Positions 43,881 to 54,475 are shown, counted from the first letter of the stretch. The stretch: DNA of 64,000 nucleotides from Alphaproteobacteria bacterium (GCA_040218575.1 JAVJRE010000002.1:408501-472500), one strand, 5' to 3'. The notes: generated from the sequence alone by a model not told the origin. Translations and numbers: made by a program.

Positions 43881-45488
43881 ATGGCAAGAGACTTGACAGG
43901 ATACGCAGCGGACGACGAGTCCTTCTGGACCTCGACCGGCAAGAGTATCGCGAACCGCAACCTGTGGATCTCGATCCCGTCGCTGTTGTGCGGGTTCGCC
44001 GTCTGGCTTTACTGGGGGATCATCACCGTTCAGATGATCAACCTGGGCTACCCTTTCGAAACCTCTCAACTCTTCACTTTGACCGCAATCGCCGGCTTGT
44101 CCGGCGCGACGCTCAGAATTCCCGCGACCTTCTTCATCCGGATCGCAGGTGGACGGAACACGATCTTCTTTACCACTGCGCTTCTGATGATCCCGGCCAT
44201 CGGCACGGGGATTGCCCTACAGAACCCTGATACACCGCTCTGGCAGTATCAGATCCTGGCGCTTCTGTCTGGAATCGGGGGTGGCAACTTCGCCGCCTCG
44301 ATGTCCAATATCTCCTTCTTCTTCCCGAAAAAGGTCCAAGGCTACGCGCTGGGTATGAATGCGGGTCTAGGGAACTTCGGGGTGACCACGATGCAAATCG
44401 TGATCCCGCTGGTGATGACCTTCGGACTGTTTGGTGGTGAAAGCCAGACGCTGGTCAACACGTCCGGCACTCTGATTGGACGCATCCCGGCCGGCACCGA
44501 AACCTACATCCAGAACGCCGGGTTCGTTTGGCTGCTGGCGCTGATCCCTCTGGCCTTCGCCGGTTGGCTTGGCATGAACAACATCCGCGACGAGCATGTC
44601 AGTCCTGATATTCCCAACCCCTTCGGAGCCTTCGGGATCATCGGTTTCATGTACCTGATCGGCTTGCTCTGTGCCGGCTTCGGCCTCTGGCTGATGCTGC
44701 CGACCGCGGTCGGCGGGTCCGGTTTCATGATCTCGAAATGGTTCGTCCTGCCCATCGTCATCGTGCTGACCATCGCGCTGCTGAGGATGATTCCCGGTCA
44801 GATCGGTAAAAATCTCCAGCGGCAATACCAGATCTTCCGCAACAAGCACACCTGGGCGATGACCATCATCTATGTCATGACTTTTGGCTCGTTCATCGGC
44901 TACTCAGCCGCAATGGGCCTGACTATCAAGGTCGTGTTCGGCTTCCAGCACCTGATGGTGGACGGCGTTCTGACCCATGACACGTCGAACCCGAATGGCC
45001 CTTCGGCGCTGATGTTCGCATGGATGGGCCCCTTCATCGGTGCGCTCATTCGTCCGCTCGGCGGTATCTGGGCGGACAAGGCCGGGGGCGCGAAGGTCAC
45101 CCAGATCATTTCGGTCGTAATGGTGATCTGCGCCTTGGCGCTGGCCTGGATCCTGCAGCAGGCCTATTCGTCGGCGACGCCCGAAACCTACTTCCTGCCC
45201 TTCCTGCTGATCTTCCTGCTGCTGTTTGCGGCCACGGGAATCGGCAACGGATCGACTTTCCGGACCATTGCGATTGCCTTCAACAAGGAGCAGGCAGGGC
45301 CGGTTCTTGGCTGGACCAGTGCCGTGGCCGCCTATGGCGCTTTCCTTATCCCGCAGATCTTCGGGGAACAGATGAGTAGCGGAACGCCGCAATACGCGCT
45401 GTATGGCTTCGCGGCTTTCTACACGCTCTGTATCGCGATCAATTGGTGGTTCTATCTGCGCCGGAACGCGTACATCCAGAACCCCTGA
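43881..45488 (+). CDS. narK: NarK2-type nitrate/nitrite antiporter
   Basis: This 535-residue MFS protein is of the NarK2 group, which exchanges nitrate for nitrite. Visible signatures are IGGGNFAASMSNISFFFP with MNAGLGNFGVTTMQ, and near the C-terminus GNGSTFRTIAIAF before GWTSAVAAYGAFLIPQIFG. The first is the nitrate signature. The ATG at 43881 follows AAGGAGAC. It lies between NarK1 and narG and would supply nitrate to the reductase while removing nitrite. A strong hairpin separates it from narG. Confidence 0.92.
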   Translation: MARDLTGYAADDESFWTSTGKSIANRNLWISIPSLLCGFAVWLYWGIITVQMINLGYPFETSQLFTLTAIAGLSGATLRIPATFFIRIAGGRNTIFFTTALLMIPAIGTGIALQNPDTPLWQYQILALLSGIGGGNFAASMSNISFFFPKKVQGYALGMNAGLGNFGVTTMQIVIPLVMTFGLFGGESQTLVNTSGTLIGRIPAGTETYIQNAGFVWLLALIPLAFAGWLGMNNIRDEHVSPDIPNPFGAFGIIGFMYLIGLLCAGFGLWLMLPTAVGGSGFMISKWFVLPIVIVLTIALLRMIPGQIGKNLQRQYQIFRNKHTWAMTIIYVMTFGSFIGYSAAMGLTIKVVFGFQHLMVDGVLTHDTSNPNGPSALMFAWMGPFIGALIRPLGGIWADKAGGAKVTQIISVVMVICALALAWILQQAYSSATPETYFLPFLLIFLLLFAATGIGNGSTFRTIAIAFNKEQAGPVLGWTSAVAAYGAFLIPQIFGEQMSSGTPQYALYGFAAFYTLCIAINWWFYLRRNAYIQNP

Positions 45489-45498
45489 ACCACTCCCG

Positions 45499-45526
45499 GC
45501 CTGCCCGAAGATCGCTTCGGGCAGGC
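45499..45526 (+). terminator. Strong 12-bp hairpin between narK2 and narG
   Basis: GCCTGCCCGAAG and CTTCGGGCAGGC form a perfect 12-bp stem with a 4-base ATCG loop, in the 72-base gap before narG. No T-run follows. It may partly terminate the narK mRNA or protect and process the two messages separately. Confidence 0.6.
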
Positions 45527-45560
45527 TCCACCTGCATACCGCCTTTAGGGAGCTATAGTC

Positions 45561-48500
45561 ATGAGTCATCTGCTTGATCGCCTGAACTTCCTGTCCCGCA
45601 AGACAGTTGGCCGTTTCTCCGACGGCCACGGAATGACCACCAACGAGGACCGTCGTTGGGAAGACGGCTACAGGAAGCGCTGGCAGCACGACAAGATCGT
45701 GCGTTCGACTCATGGCGCAAACTGCACCGGCTCCTGCTCGTGGAAGATTTACGTCAAGGGCGGCATCGTCACCTGGGAGACGCAGCAGACCGACTATCCG
45801 CGCACCCGGCCGGAGCTGCCTAACCACGAGCCGCGCGGCTGCTCCCGTGGCGCCAGCTATAGCTGGTACATGTATTCCGGCAACCGGGTGAAGTACCCGC
45901 TGGTGCGCTCCGCCCTTATGCGCCTGTGGCGTGCGGCGCGGCTGAACAACAGTCCGGTCGCGGCGTGGGGCTCCATCGTCGAGGACCCGAAGAAGCGCCA
46001 TGCCTACACGTCGCGCCGCGGGCTGGGCGGCTTTGTTCGCGCCGGCTGGGATGAGGTCAACGACATCATCGCCGCCGCCAATGCCTATACCGCCAAGACC
46101 TATGGGCCGGACCGGGTCATCGGCTTTTCACCAATCCCCGCCATGTCCATGGTGTCCTATGCGGCTGGCTCCCGCTACCTGTCGCTCATGGGCGGCGTCT
46201 GCATGTCGTTCTACGACTGGTACTGCGACCTGCCACCGGCCAGCCCGCAGACCTGGGGCGAGCAGACGGACGTGCCGGAGAGCGCCGACTGGTACAACTC
46301 GGGATTCCTGATTCTGTGGGGCTCCAACGTGCCCCAGACGCGCACCCCCGACGCCCACTTTTATACCGAGGCGCGCTATCGCGGCGCCAAGAGCGTGGTG
46401 GTCAGCCCGGACTACTCGGAAGCAGCCAAGTTCTCCGACCTGTGGCTCAACCCCAAGCAGGGCACCGATGCCGCCCTGGCGCTGGCCATGGGGCATGTCA
46501 TCCTGCGCGAGTTCCATCTCGACCGTCAGGCCGAGTATTTCGAGGACTATTGCCGGCGCTATACCGACATGCCGTTGCTCGTGCGCCTGACCCAGAAAGA
46601 TGGGCACTTCGTGCCGGAACGCCTGCTGCGGGCTTCCGATTTCAGCGATAGCATGGGCCAGACCAATAACCCCGACTGGAAGACGGTCGCGGTTGACCGG
46701 ACAAGCGGCAAACTGGTTGTGCCGCTGGGCTCAGTCGGCTTCCGCTGGGGCGAGAGCGGCAAGTGGAACCTGGAGTCGCGGGACGCCGAAGGACGTGACG
46801 CCACCCTGGAAATGAGTCTGATCGAGGAAGGCCGCCACGACCACATCGTTGACGTGGCCTTCCCCTATTTCGGCGGCCGGCCGCACCCGCATTTCGATGG
46901 CAGCGACCATCCGGAGGTGCTGGTCCGGCGCCTCCCCGCCAAGGCCATACAGCTGGCCGATGGCGAAGCCATGGTGACGACCGTGTTCGACCTCTTTGCT
47001 GGCAACTATGGGCTGGACCGCGGTTTCGGCGGCGGCAATGTAGCGACCGACTTCAACGCCGATGTGCCCTACACCCCGGCCTGGGCAGAGAAGATCACCG
47101 GCGTACCGGCCGATCACATCATTACCGTGGCGCGGGAGTTTGCGCGCAACGCGGAGAAGACCAAGGGAAAGTCCATGGTCATTCTCGGTGCCGGCCTGAA
47201 TCACTGGTACCACATGGATATGAACTACCGGTCGATCATCAATCTTCTGGTCATGTGCGGGTGCGTCGGGCAGTCCGGCGGCGGCTGGTCACACTATGTG
47301 GGCCAGGAAAAGCTGCGACCGCAGACCGGCTGGCTGCCACTGGCCTTTGGTCTAGACTGGTCACGCCCGCCTCGGCAGATGAATTCCACGTCATTCTGGT
47401 ACGCGCACAGTGACCAATGGCGCTACGAGACCCTCGATGTGAAGGACGTGCTGTCGCCGACGGCGCCGGAGGGCCCATGGGACGGCACCATGAACGACTA
47501 CAACATCCGTGCCGAGCGCATGGGGTGGCTGCCGTCAGCGCCACAGCTAGAGACCAATCCACTGGAGCTGGCCGCAGCCGCCGACGCGGCGGGCAAGGAC
47601 GTCAAGGCCTATGTGGTTGACGGGCTGAAGGACGGATCGCTGCGCATGTCATGCGAAGACCCCGACAACGAAAAGAACTGGCCACGCAACCTGTTCGTCT
47701 GGCGCTCCAACCTTCTGGGCTCATCCGGCAAGGGGCATGAGTACTTCCTCAAGCACCTTCTGGGCACCAGCCATGGTGTGCTGCAGGAAGACCTGGGCGC
47801 CGCCGGCAAGGCTGCCAACAAGGAAACGGTTTGGCATGACAAGGCGCCGGAAGGAAAACTGGACCTGCTGGTGACTCTGGATTTCCGTATGTCCACCACC
47901 TGCGTCTATTCCGACATCGTCCTGCCGACCGCCACCTGGTATGAGAAGAACGATCTCAACACCTCTGACATGCACCCGTTCATTCATCCGCTGACCGCAG
48001 CGGTTGATCCGGTGTGGGAGAGCCGCACCGACTGGGACATATACAAGGGCCTGGCCAAACGGTTCTCTGAGATCGCTCCGGAAGTTCTGGGGGTCGAACG
48101 GGATGTGGTCCTAACGCCAATTCTGCACGACACGCCGGCGGAACTGGCCCAGGCCAAGGACGTCAAGGACTGGAAACGCGGTGAAACCGAGCCGGTCCCC
48201 GGCCGCACCATGCCGCAGATTACTGTGGTCGAGCGCGACTACCCCAATCTCTACAAACGCTTTACGGCGCTTGGCCCGTTGATGAGCAGTGCCGGCAATG
48301 GCGGCAAGGGCATTAGCTGGAACACCGAGCATGAAGTGGAGTTGCTGGGCCGGCTGAACGGCCGGGTGATCGAGGACGGCGCATCCCAGGGATTACCTCG
48401 GATTGACACTGATATCGATGCGACGGAAGTCATTCTAACCCTGGCGCCGGAAACCAACGGCGAGGTGGCGGTGAAGGCGTGGGAGGCCCTGAGCAAGGCG

Positions 48501-49304
48501 ACCGGCCGCGACCACACACACCTGGCAAAGCCCAAGGAAGACGAGAAAATCCGCTTCCGCGACGTGGTGGCGCAGCCGCGCAAAATCATCAGCTCGCCCA
48601 CCTGGTCGGGCATTGAATCTGAAAAGGTCTGCTACAACGCTGGCTATACCAATGTGCATGAGCTGATCCCTTGGCGGACGCTGAGCGGCCGGCAACAGCT
48701 CTATCAGGATCACCTGTGGATGCGGGCCTTTGGCGAGGGACTGTGTGTCTATCGTCCGCCGATCGACACCAAGTCCGTCACCGCCGCTTTGCAGGGCGAC
48801 AACGACCAGCCGAGCGTCGTCCTGAATTTCATCACACCGCATCAGAAGTGGGGCATCCACTCCACCTATACCGACAATCTGCTGATGCTGACCCTGTCAC
48901 GTGGCGGACCCATCGTCTGGATGTCCGAAGTTGATGCAGCCAAGGCGGGCATTGTCGACAACGACTGGGTCGAAGCGTTCAACGTCAACGGTGCCCTGGT
49001 GGCGCGGGCGGTCGTGTCGCAGCGCATGAAGGAGGGAACTCTCTTCATGTATCACGCCCAGGAAAAGATCGTGAACATGCCGGGGTCACAGAAAACGGGA
49101 CAGCGCGGCGGCATTCACAACTCCGTCACCCGGGCCGTCCTCAAGCCGACCCACATGATCGGTGGCTACGCACAACAGTCCTACGGCTTTAACTACTACG
49201 GCACGGTCGGGTCCAACCGCGATGAGTTTGTCATCGTCCGCAAGATGGAAAAGGTTGACTGGCTTGATGGGCCAGCCCCCGTCGCCATGGAGGCAGCAGA
49301 ATGA
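45561..49304 (+). CDS. narG: Respiratory nitrate reductase alpha subunit
   Basis: This molybdenum-bis-MGD subunit of 1247 residues reduces nitrate to nitrite on the inner face of the membrane. The FS0 cluster ligands are His51, Cys55 and Cys59 (HGANCTGSC), and Cys94 in EPRGCSRG. The molybdenum ligand is Asp219 in FYDWYCDLPPASP, equal to the invariant Asp of E. coli NarG. Length and motifs are complete. The start at 45561 follows AGGGAG. narH begins four bases before its stop, so the subunits are coupled. The lack of a signal peptide marks this as the cytoplasm-facing Nar rather than the periplasmic Nap enzyme. Confidence 0.98.
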   Translation: MSHLLDRLNFLSRKTVGRFSDGHGMTTNEDRRWEDGYRKRWQHDKIVRSTHGANCTGSCSWKIYVKGGIVTWETQQTDYPRTRPELPNHEPRGCSRGASYSWYMYSGNRVKYPLVRSALMRLWRAARLNNSPVAAWGSIVEDPKKRHAYTSRRGLGGFVRAGWDEVNDIIAAANAYTAKTYGPDRVIGFSPIPAMSMVSYAAGSRYLSLMGGVCMSFYDWYCDLPPASPQTWGEQTDVPESADWYNSGFLILWGSNVPQTRTPDAHFYTEARYRGAKSVVVSPDYSEAAKFSDLWLNPKQGTDAALALAMGHVILREFHLDRQAEYFEDYCRRYTDMPLLVRLTQKDGHFVPERLLRASDFSDSMGQTNNPDWKTVAVDRTSGKLVVPLGSVGFRWGESGKWNLESRDAEGRDATLEMSLIEEGRHDHIVDVAFPYFGGRPHPHFDGSDHPEVLVRRLPAKAIQLADGEAMVTTVFDLFAGNYGLDRGFGGGNVATDFNADVPYTPAWAEKITGVPADHIITVAREFARNAEKTKGKSMVILGAGLNHWYHMDMNYRSIINLLVMCGCVGQSGGGWSHYVGQEKLRPQTGWLPLAFGLDWSRPPRQMNSTSFWYAHSDQWRYETLDVKDVLSPTAPEGPWDGTMNDYNIRAERMGWLPSAPQLETNPLELAAAADAAGKDVKAYVVDGLKDGSLRMSCEDPDNEKNWPRNLFVWRSNLLGSSGKGHEYFLKHLLGTSHGVLQEDLGAAGKAANKETVWHDKAPEGKLDLLVTLDFRMSTTCVYSDIVLPTATWYEKNDLNTSDMHPFIHPLTAAVDPVWESRTDWDIYKGLAKRFSEIAPEVLGVERDVVLTPILHDTPAELAQAKDVKDWKRGETEPVPGRTMPQITVVERDYPNLYKRFTALGPLMSSAGNGGKGISWNTEHEVELLGRLNGRVIEDGASQGLPRIDTDIDATEVILTLAPETNGEVAVKAWEALSKATGRDHTHLAKPKEDEKIRFRDVVAQPRKIISSPTWSGIESEKVCYNAGYTNVHELIPWRTLSGRQQLYQDHLWMRAFGEGLCVYRPPIDTKSVTAALQGDNDQPSVVLNFITPHQKWGIHSTYTDNLLMLTLSRGGPIVWMSEVDAAKAGIVDNDWVEAFNVNGALVARAVVSQRMKEGTLFMYHAQEKIVNMPGSQKTGQRGGIHNSVTRAVLKPTHMIGGYAQQSYGFNYYGTVGSNRDEFVIVRKMEKVDWLDGPAPVAMEAAE

Positions 49305-50824
49305 AAATCCGCGCACAGGTCGGCATGGTCCTGAACCTGGACAAGTGCATCGGCTGTCACACCTGTTCGGTCACCTGCAAAAACGTGTGGACCAGCCGCG
49401 AAGGCATGGAATATGCCTGGTTCAACAATGTGGAGACCAAGCCCGGCATTGGCTATCCCAAGGAATGGGAGAACCAGGACAAGTGGAACGGCGGCTGGGA
49501 GCGCACGTCGTCCGGCAAGCTGCAGCCAAAGATGGGCGCCAAGTGGCGCATTCTGTCGAAGATTTTCGCCAATCCGGACCTGCCGGAGATTGACGATTAT
49601 TATGAGCCCTTCACTTTTGACTATGAGCACCTGCAAAAGGCCAATGACTCCATTGCCTCGCCAACAGCCCGCCCCCGCTCGCTGATCACCGGTGAGCGGA
49701 TGGAAAAAATCGAATGGGGACCCAACTGGGAGGAAATCCTGGGCGGTGAGTTCGCCAAGCGATCCAAGGACGTCAACTTCGAACAGGTCGAGAAGGAAAT
49801 TTACGGCCAGTTCGAAAACACCTTCATGATGTATCTGCCACGGCTGTGCGAGCACTGCCTCAACCCGACCTGTGTGGCCGCCTGCCCGTCCGGCGCCATC
49901 TACAAGCGCGAGGAAGACGGTATCGTCCTGATCGACCAGGAGAAATGCCGGGGCTGGCGCATGTGCGTATCGGGCTGCCCGTACAAGAAGATCTACTACA
50001 ACTGGCAGACCGGTAAGTCGGAAAAGTGCATCTTCTGCTTCCCGCGCATCGAGGCGGGACAGCCCACGGTCTGTTCCGAGACCTGTGTGGGCCGCATCCG
50101 CTATCTGGGTGTCCTGCTGTATGACGCCGACCGGATCGGCGAGGCCGCGGCAATCGAGGACGAGCAGGACCTGTACGAGTCGCAGCTCTCCATCTTCCTT
50201 GACCCGCACGATCCCGAGATCATCGCCCAGGCCAAGCGTGACGGTGTACCTGACGCCTGGCTGGAATCCGCCAAGGTGTCGCCGATCTACAAGATGGCCA
50301 TCGACTGGCGCGTTGCATTCCCGCTGCATCCTGAATACCGGACGCTGCCGATGGTCTGGTATGTGCCGCCGCTGTCGCCTATCCAGTCGGCCGCCCAGGC
50401 TGGCCACATCGGCATCGACGGCGACATGCCGGACGTCCGCAGTCTGCGTATTCCTCTGCGCTATCTGGCCAATATGCTGACCGCCGGCAAGGAAGAACCG
50501 GTGGCAACGGCGCTGGAACGCATGTTGGCCATGCGCGGCTACATGCGGTCAAAGACCGTGGACGGCGTGACCAATGAAGAAATCGCCGAGCGCGTGGGCC
50601 TGACACCGGCGCAGATCGAGGACATGTACGAGATAATGGCCATCGCCAACTATGAAGATCGTTTCGTCATTCCAACGTCGCACCGCGAAGTCAGCGAAGA
50701 CGCCTACGAGCTGCGCGGCGGTTGTGGCTTCAGTTTCGGCAATGGCTGCTCCGGCGGCACCAGCACGAGTGATCTGTTCGCACCCCGCAAGCGTACCGTG
50801 CAGACACCAACGGAGGTGATGTGA
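49301..50824 (+). CDS. narH: Respiratory nitrate reductase beta subunit
   Basis: This 507-residue electron-transfer subunit carries four iron-sulfur clusters between NarI and NarG. The first cysteine group is Cys16, 19, 22 and 26 (CIGCHTCSVTC). Later groups are CEHCLNPTCVAAC, CRGWRMCVSGC, where Trp takes a cysteine place as in the [3Fe-4S] cluster, and CIFCFPRIEAG...CSETC. All are intact. ATGA overlap with narG and one-base overlap with narJ indicate one polycistronic message. Confidence 0.98.
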   Translation: MKIRAQVGMVLNLDKCIGCHTCSVTCKNVWTSREGMEYAWFNNVETKPGIGYPKEWENQDKWNGGWERTSSGKLQPKMGAKWRILSKIFANPDLPEIDDYYEPFTFDYEHLQKANDSIASPTARPRSLITGERMEKIEWGPNWEEILGGEFAKRSKDVNFEQVEKEIYGQFENTFMMYLPRLCEHCLNPTCVAACPSGAIYKREEDGIVLIDQEKCRGWRMCVSGCPYKKIYYNWQTGKSEKCIFCFPRIEAGQPTVCSETCVGRIRYLGVLLYDADRIGEAAAIEDEQDLYESQLSIFLDPHDPEIIAQAKRDGVPDAWLESAKVSPIYKMAIDWRVAFPLHPEYRTLPMVWYVPPLSPIQSAAQAGHIGIDGDMPDVRSLRIPLRYLANMLTAGKEEPVATALERMLAMRGYMRSKTVDGVTNEEIAERVGLTPAQIEDMYEIMAIANYEDRFVIPTSHREVSEDAYELRGGCGFSFGNGCSGGTSTSDLFAPRKRTVQTPTEVM

Positions 50825-51501
50825 TGCAACGGGCGCTGAAGGCCCTTTCCATTGTGCTGAGCTACCCGACCGGTGAGTTGCGCGAAGAGGCGGCGGACGT
50901 GAAGGCCGCGCTGACCGCAGAGCAGGCCCTGGACAGCGGCAGCCTGAACCGATTGTCCGGATTGCTCGACCGTCTGGCCTGCGATGATCTGTACGATTCG
51001 CAGGAGTCCTATGTCCTGCTGTTTGATCGCACCCGCTCCTTGTCACTGCACCTGTTCGAACATGTCCATGGCGAAAGTCGTGACAGAGGGCAGGCCCTGG
51101 TGGACCTGCAATCGGTCTATGCCACCGGCGGCTATGAGGTTGCGGCCAAGGAGCTACCGGACTATCTGCCCTTGTTCCTGGAGTTTCTGTCCACCCGGCC
51201 AAGCGACGAGGCGCGCGAGCATCTGGTACAGATCAGCCATATTCTAGCGGCCCTGCGCATGCGCCTGACAGCGCGCGGCAGCGACTACGCCGCCGCCATC
51301 GGCGCCATTGAGAGCCTGGCCGGCCACACTGCCAGCCCGCAGGCAGTGACCGACGCCATGATCGCCCCGGATGACGATCCGAATGACCTGCAGGCACTGG
51401 ATCGGGCCTGGGAAGAGACGGCAGTCACCTTTGGCCCGGGCGCAACAGCTACGAACGGCGCACCCATGCGGCCCCCCGCCGGTCAGGGAGACCACTCATG
51501 A
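50824..51501 (+). CDS. narJ: Nitrate reductase assembly chaperone
   Basis: NarJ is a cytoplasmic chaperone of 225 residues that binds NarG and helps insert the molybdenum cofactor and clusters; it is not part of the final enzyme. The typical all-helical sequence starts ALKALSIVLSYPTGELRE, and the middle SLHLFEHVHGESRDRGQA segment is a family mark. The ATG at 50824 follows GGAGGTGA, and an in-frame GTG precedes it directly. It overlaps narI by four bases. Confidence 0.95.
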   Translation: MQRALKALSIVLSYPTGELREEAADVKAALTAEQALDSGSLNRLSGLLDRLACDDLYDSQESYVLLFDRTRSLSLHLFEHVHGESRDRGQALVDLQSVYATGGYEVAAKELPDYLPLFLEFLSTRPSDEAREHLVQISHILAALRMRLTARGSDYAAAIGAIESLAGHTASPQAVTDAMIAPDDDPNDLQALDRAWEETAVTFGPGATATNGAPMRPPAGQGDHS

Positions 51502-52217
51502 TCACTTATATGAACACGGTCGTCTTCGGCCTCTATCCCTATATCGCCCTGACGGTCCTCGTGATCGGCAGCATCCTGCGCTATGACCGCGAGCCTTTCA
51601 CCTGGCGGTCAGGGTCCAGTCAGCTCTTGCGGCGACGCCAGCTTGTCTGGGGGTCCGTGTTGTTCCATGTAGGAATCCTGGTTGTCTTTGTCGGCCATCT
51701 GGGCGGCTTGCTGACGCCAATCGCATTGTTTGACTGGCTTGGCATCTCGCACGGGTTCAAGCAGATGACCGCCATTGTCGTCGGAGGCGTCGCCGGCGTG
51801 GTGTGCCTGGTCGGAGCCACCATGCTGGTCCATCGCCGGCTGTTCGACCCTCGTATCCGCCGGACATCCGCTTTCAGCGATATTGCGATCCTGCTTCTGC
51901 TTTACGTTCAGCTGGTTCTGGGCCTCGCCACCATACCGATCTCCATGCAGCATCTGGATGGCGGGGAAATGGTCCTGTTCATGGCCTGGGCGCAAGGGAT
52001 CTTTACCTTTGATCTGGCGGCATCCAGCTATGTTCTGCATGTCCATCCGATCTTCAAGGCCCACCTGGCCCTGGGTCTGACCATTCTGCTGGTCTTTCCC
52101 TTCACCCGACTGGTCCACATGCTGAGCGCACCGGTGCGCTATTTGTGGCGGCCAGGCTATCAGGTGGTGCGCCAGCGCCAGACCGGCGGCCGCAGGGGGC
52201 GGCAGACAGCCGCCTGA
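51498..52217 (+). CDS. narI: Nitrate reductase gamma subunit (cytochrome b)
   Basis: NarI is the membrane anchor of 239 residues with five helices and two b hemes, taking electrons from quinol. Histidines for heme binding are seen in LFHVGILVVFVGHLGG and in the C-terminal RLVHMLSAPVRYLWRPGYQ region. The start MITYMNTVVFGLYPYIALTVLVIGS is typical. It is the last gene of narGHJI. No maturation gene (such as narK/narX/narL) follows; the sequence passes to the unrelated typA gene. Confidence 0.97.
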   Translation: MITYMNTVVFGLYPYIALTVLVIGSILRYDREPFTWRSGSSQLLRRRQLVWGSVLFHVGILVVFVGHLGGLLTPIALFDWLGISHGFKQMTAIVVGGVAGVVCLVGATMLVHRRLFDPRIRRTSAFSDIAILLLLYVQLVLGLATIPISMQHLDGGEMVLFMAWAQGIFTFDLAASSYVLHVHPIFKAHLALGLTILLVFPFTRLVHMLSAPVRYLWRPGYQVVRQRQTGGRRGRQTAA

Positions 52218-52448
52218 GCCGTTTGCCTCCCGCCGCGGCGGGCCCAGAATCCCGCTCCCTGCTGCGCCGCGGGGAGCGGCTTCCCTGCGCCAGGCCCAGC
52301 AAGCGCTTGCTGAAACGCCGGGTTCCTGCTAGACCGCGCGCCGAGACCCCCGTCAACCTTGACCATCCCGATCCTGCGGCCCACCCCGCCATCCGGCGGC
52401 GGTGACGTCCGGCCCCATAGCGGGATGGCGACAGCATGAGTGTCCGGC

Positions 52449-54275
52449 ATGGACCTGCGCAATATCGCCATTATCGCCCACGTCGACCACGGCAAGACGA
52501 CGCTGGTGGACCAGTTGCTGAAGCAAAGCGGCGCCTTCCGCGATAATCAGCAGGTGGCCGAGCGCGCCCTTGATTCCAACGAATTGGAGCGCGAGCGCGG
52601 CATTACCATCCTGGCCAAATGCACCAGCGTGGAATGGCAAGGCACCCGCATCAATATCGTTGATACACCCGGCCACGCCGATTTCGGCGGCGAGGTAGAG
52701 CGCATCCTGTCCATGGTGGACGGTGTCGTTCTGTTGGTTGACGCGGCGGAAAGCGTTATGCCGCAGACCAAGTTTGTCCTGTCCAAGGCCCTGAAGATCG
52801 GCCTGCGGCCGATTGTCATGATCAACAAGGCGGATCGGCCTGACGGCCGGCCGGCAGAAGTTCTGGAGGAGATTTTTGACCTCTTCCTGACTCTCGAAGC
52901 CAATGACGATCAACTGGACTTCCCGGTGCTCTACGCCTCCGGCCGCCAGGGCTGGGCCGTAGCCAATCTGGAGACCGACGAACGCAAGGACCTGTCGATC
53001 CTGTTTGATCGTATTCTGACCTACATTCGCCCGCCCGCAGCCCGCGCCTATGCCCGCGGCGACTTGCCATTCGCCATGCTCATCACAACGCTGCAGGCCG
53101 ATCCGTTCCTGGGACGGATCCTGACCGGTCGGATCGAGCAGGGGATTATCTCCACCAATCAGACAATCAAGGCCCTGTCCCGGGACGGACGCGAGGTGGA
53201 GCGGGCGCGGGCAACGAAGCTGCTGGCCTTCGACGGCCTGTCACGAGTGCCCGTGGACCGGGCGGAAGCCGGCGACATTATCGCCATTGCCGGGCTCAGC
53301 ACCGCCACCGTGGCCGACACCCTTTGCGATATGGCACTCGAGACGCCCCTGCAAGCGGCGCCGATTGATCCGCCGACCATCGCCATCAGTATCGGCGTCA
53401 ATGACAGCCCGTTGGCCGGCCGCGAGGGCGACAAGGTGCAAAGCCGGGTTATCCGTGCCCGCCTGCTGTCCGAAGCCGAAGGCAATGTGGCCATTCGTGT
53501 ACGCGACAATGCGGAGGGCGATTCATATGAAGTGGCCGGCCGCGGCGAGCTGCAGCTTGGCGTCCTGATCGAGAATATGCGACGCGAAGGCTTTGAGCTG
53601 TCCATCAGCCGTCCCCGTGTCCTGTATAAGCAGGACGACAAAGGCCAGCGACTTGAGCCCGTCGAAGAAGTCATCGTCTTTGTGGATGATGAGTATACCG
53701 GCGCCGTGATCGAGAAAGTCAGCCAGCGCAAGGGCGAGCTGCAGGACATGCGGCCGGCCGGCGGCGGTAAGACCCGTATTGTGTTTCACGCGCCCAGCCG
53801 TGGCCTGATCGGCTATGCCGGCGAGTTCCTGACGGATACGCGCGGCACCGGTGTTCTGAACCGGCAGTTTCACGGCTATCAGCTCTATCGCGGTCCGATT
53901 CCGGGACGGCGCAACGGCACCCTGATTGCCAACGGTGACGGCAACGCGGTCGCCTATGCCCTGTGGAATCTGGAGGAGCGTGGCATCCTGTTCATCCACC
54001 CTGGTGACAAGGTCTATCAGGGCATGGTCATCGGCGAGAATTCCCGCGGCAACGACCTGGACGTCAATCCGTTGAAGGGCAAACAACTGACCAACATGCG
54101 CACGACCTCCAAGGATGAAGCGGTGAAGCTGACGCCGCCTCGCACCATGACCCTGGAGCAGGCCATCGCCTATGTGGGCGACGACGAACTGGTGGAGGTG
54201 ACGCCGAAGTCCATCCGCCTACGCAAGCGAGCGCTGCTGCCCCACCTGCGCAAGCGGGCAAAGGAAGTGGCCTGA
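52449..54275 (+). CDS. typA: Translational GTPase TypA/BipA
   Basis: This 608-residue ribosome-associated GTPase of the elongation factor family is involved in ribosome assembly and stress adaptation. G1 is at HVDHGKTT (11-18), G3 at [13 protein letters not shown] and G4 at NKADRPDGR. The long C-terminal TypA domain continues to [18 protein letters not shown] chose the ATG at 52449 that gives [15 protein letters not shown], the standard family start; an in-frame GTG at 52440 would add three residues. A separate transcription unit from nar is likely because about 230 bases lie between. Confidence 0.97.
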   Translation: MDLRNIAIIAHVDHGKTTLVDQLLKQSGAFRDNQQVAERALDSNELERERGITILAKCTSVEWQGTRINIVDTPGHADFGGEVERILSMVDGVVLLVDAAESVMPQTKFVLSKALKIGLRPIVMINKADRPDGRPAEVLEEIFDLFLTLEANDDQLDFPVLYASGRQGWAVANLETDERKDLSILFDRILTYIRPPAARAYARGDLPFAMLITTLQADPFLGRILTGRIEQGIISTNQTIKALSRDGREVERARATKLLAFDGLSRVPVDRAEAGDIIAIAGLSTATVADTLCDMALETPLQAAPIDPPTIAISIGVNDSPLAGREGDKVQSRVIRARLLSEAEGNVAIRVRDNAEGDSYEVAGRGELQLGVLIENMRREGFELSISRPRVLYKQDDKGQRLEPVEEVIVFVDDEYTGAVIEKVSQRKGELQDMRPAGGGKTRIVFHAPSRGLIGYAGEFLTDTRGTGVLNRQFHGYQLYRGPIPGRRNGTLIANGDGNAVAYALWNLEERGILFIHPGDKVYQGMVIGENSRGNDLDVNPLKGKQLTNMRTTSKDEAVKLTPPRTMTLEQAIAYVGDDELVEVTPKSIRLRKRALLPHLRKRAKEVA

Positions 54276-54280
54276 GGCGG

Positions 54281-54295
54281 GACTCGGTTCGAGTC
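54281..54295 (+). terminator. Small hairpin after typA
   Basis: GACTCG and CGAGTC form a perfect 6-bp stem with a GTT loop, five bases after the typA stop. No adjacent T-run follows, although ttttttt occurs about 55 bases later. Only weak support for termination. Confidence 0.35.
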
Positions 54296-54475
54296 AGGAC
54301 AGGCCCCCGTATTGCTGCGCAACGTCGCTGTGGGCCCTCTTTCGCCGCATTTTTTTGGCAATGAGTGCGGCCATACTGGCATCAGGCTGTTCGCTCTGGA
54401 CCTGGGACACCGTGGCAGGACACTGGTTTAACCCTTCATACGAGACCGGAAACGGCGCGGAGCATTATCCCGCCG

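Noticed and set aside
42158..45488. NarK1-NarK2 as a frameshifted single fused gene
   Set aside because: The two genes are separated by 64 bases with a good ribosome site before the second, and both ends are complete.
44904..46001. 365-codon minus-strand frame across the end of narK2 and start of narG
   Set aside because: It spans two well-supported plus-strand genes, has low-complexity Arg/Gln-rich translation and no family pattern; it is a shadow.
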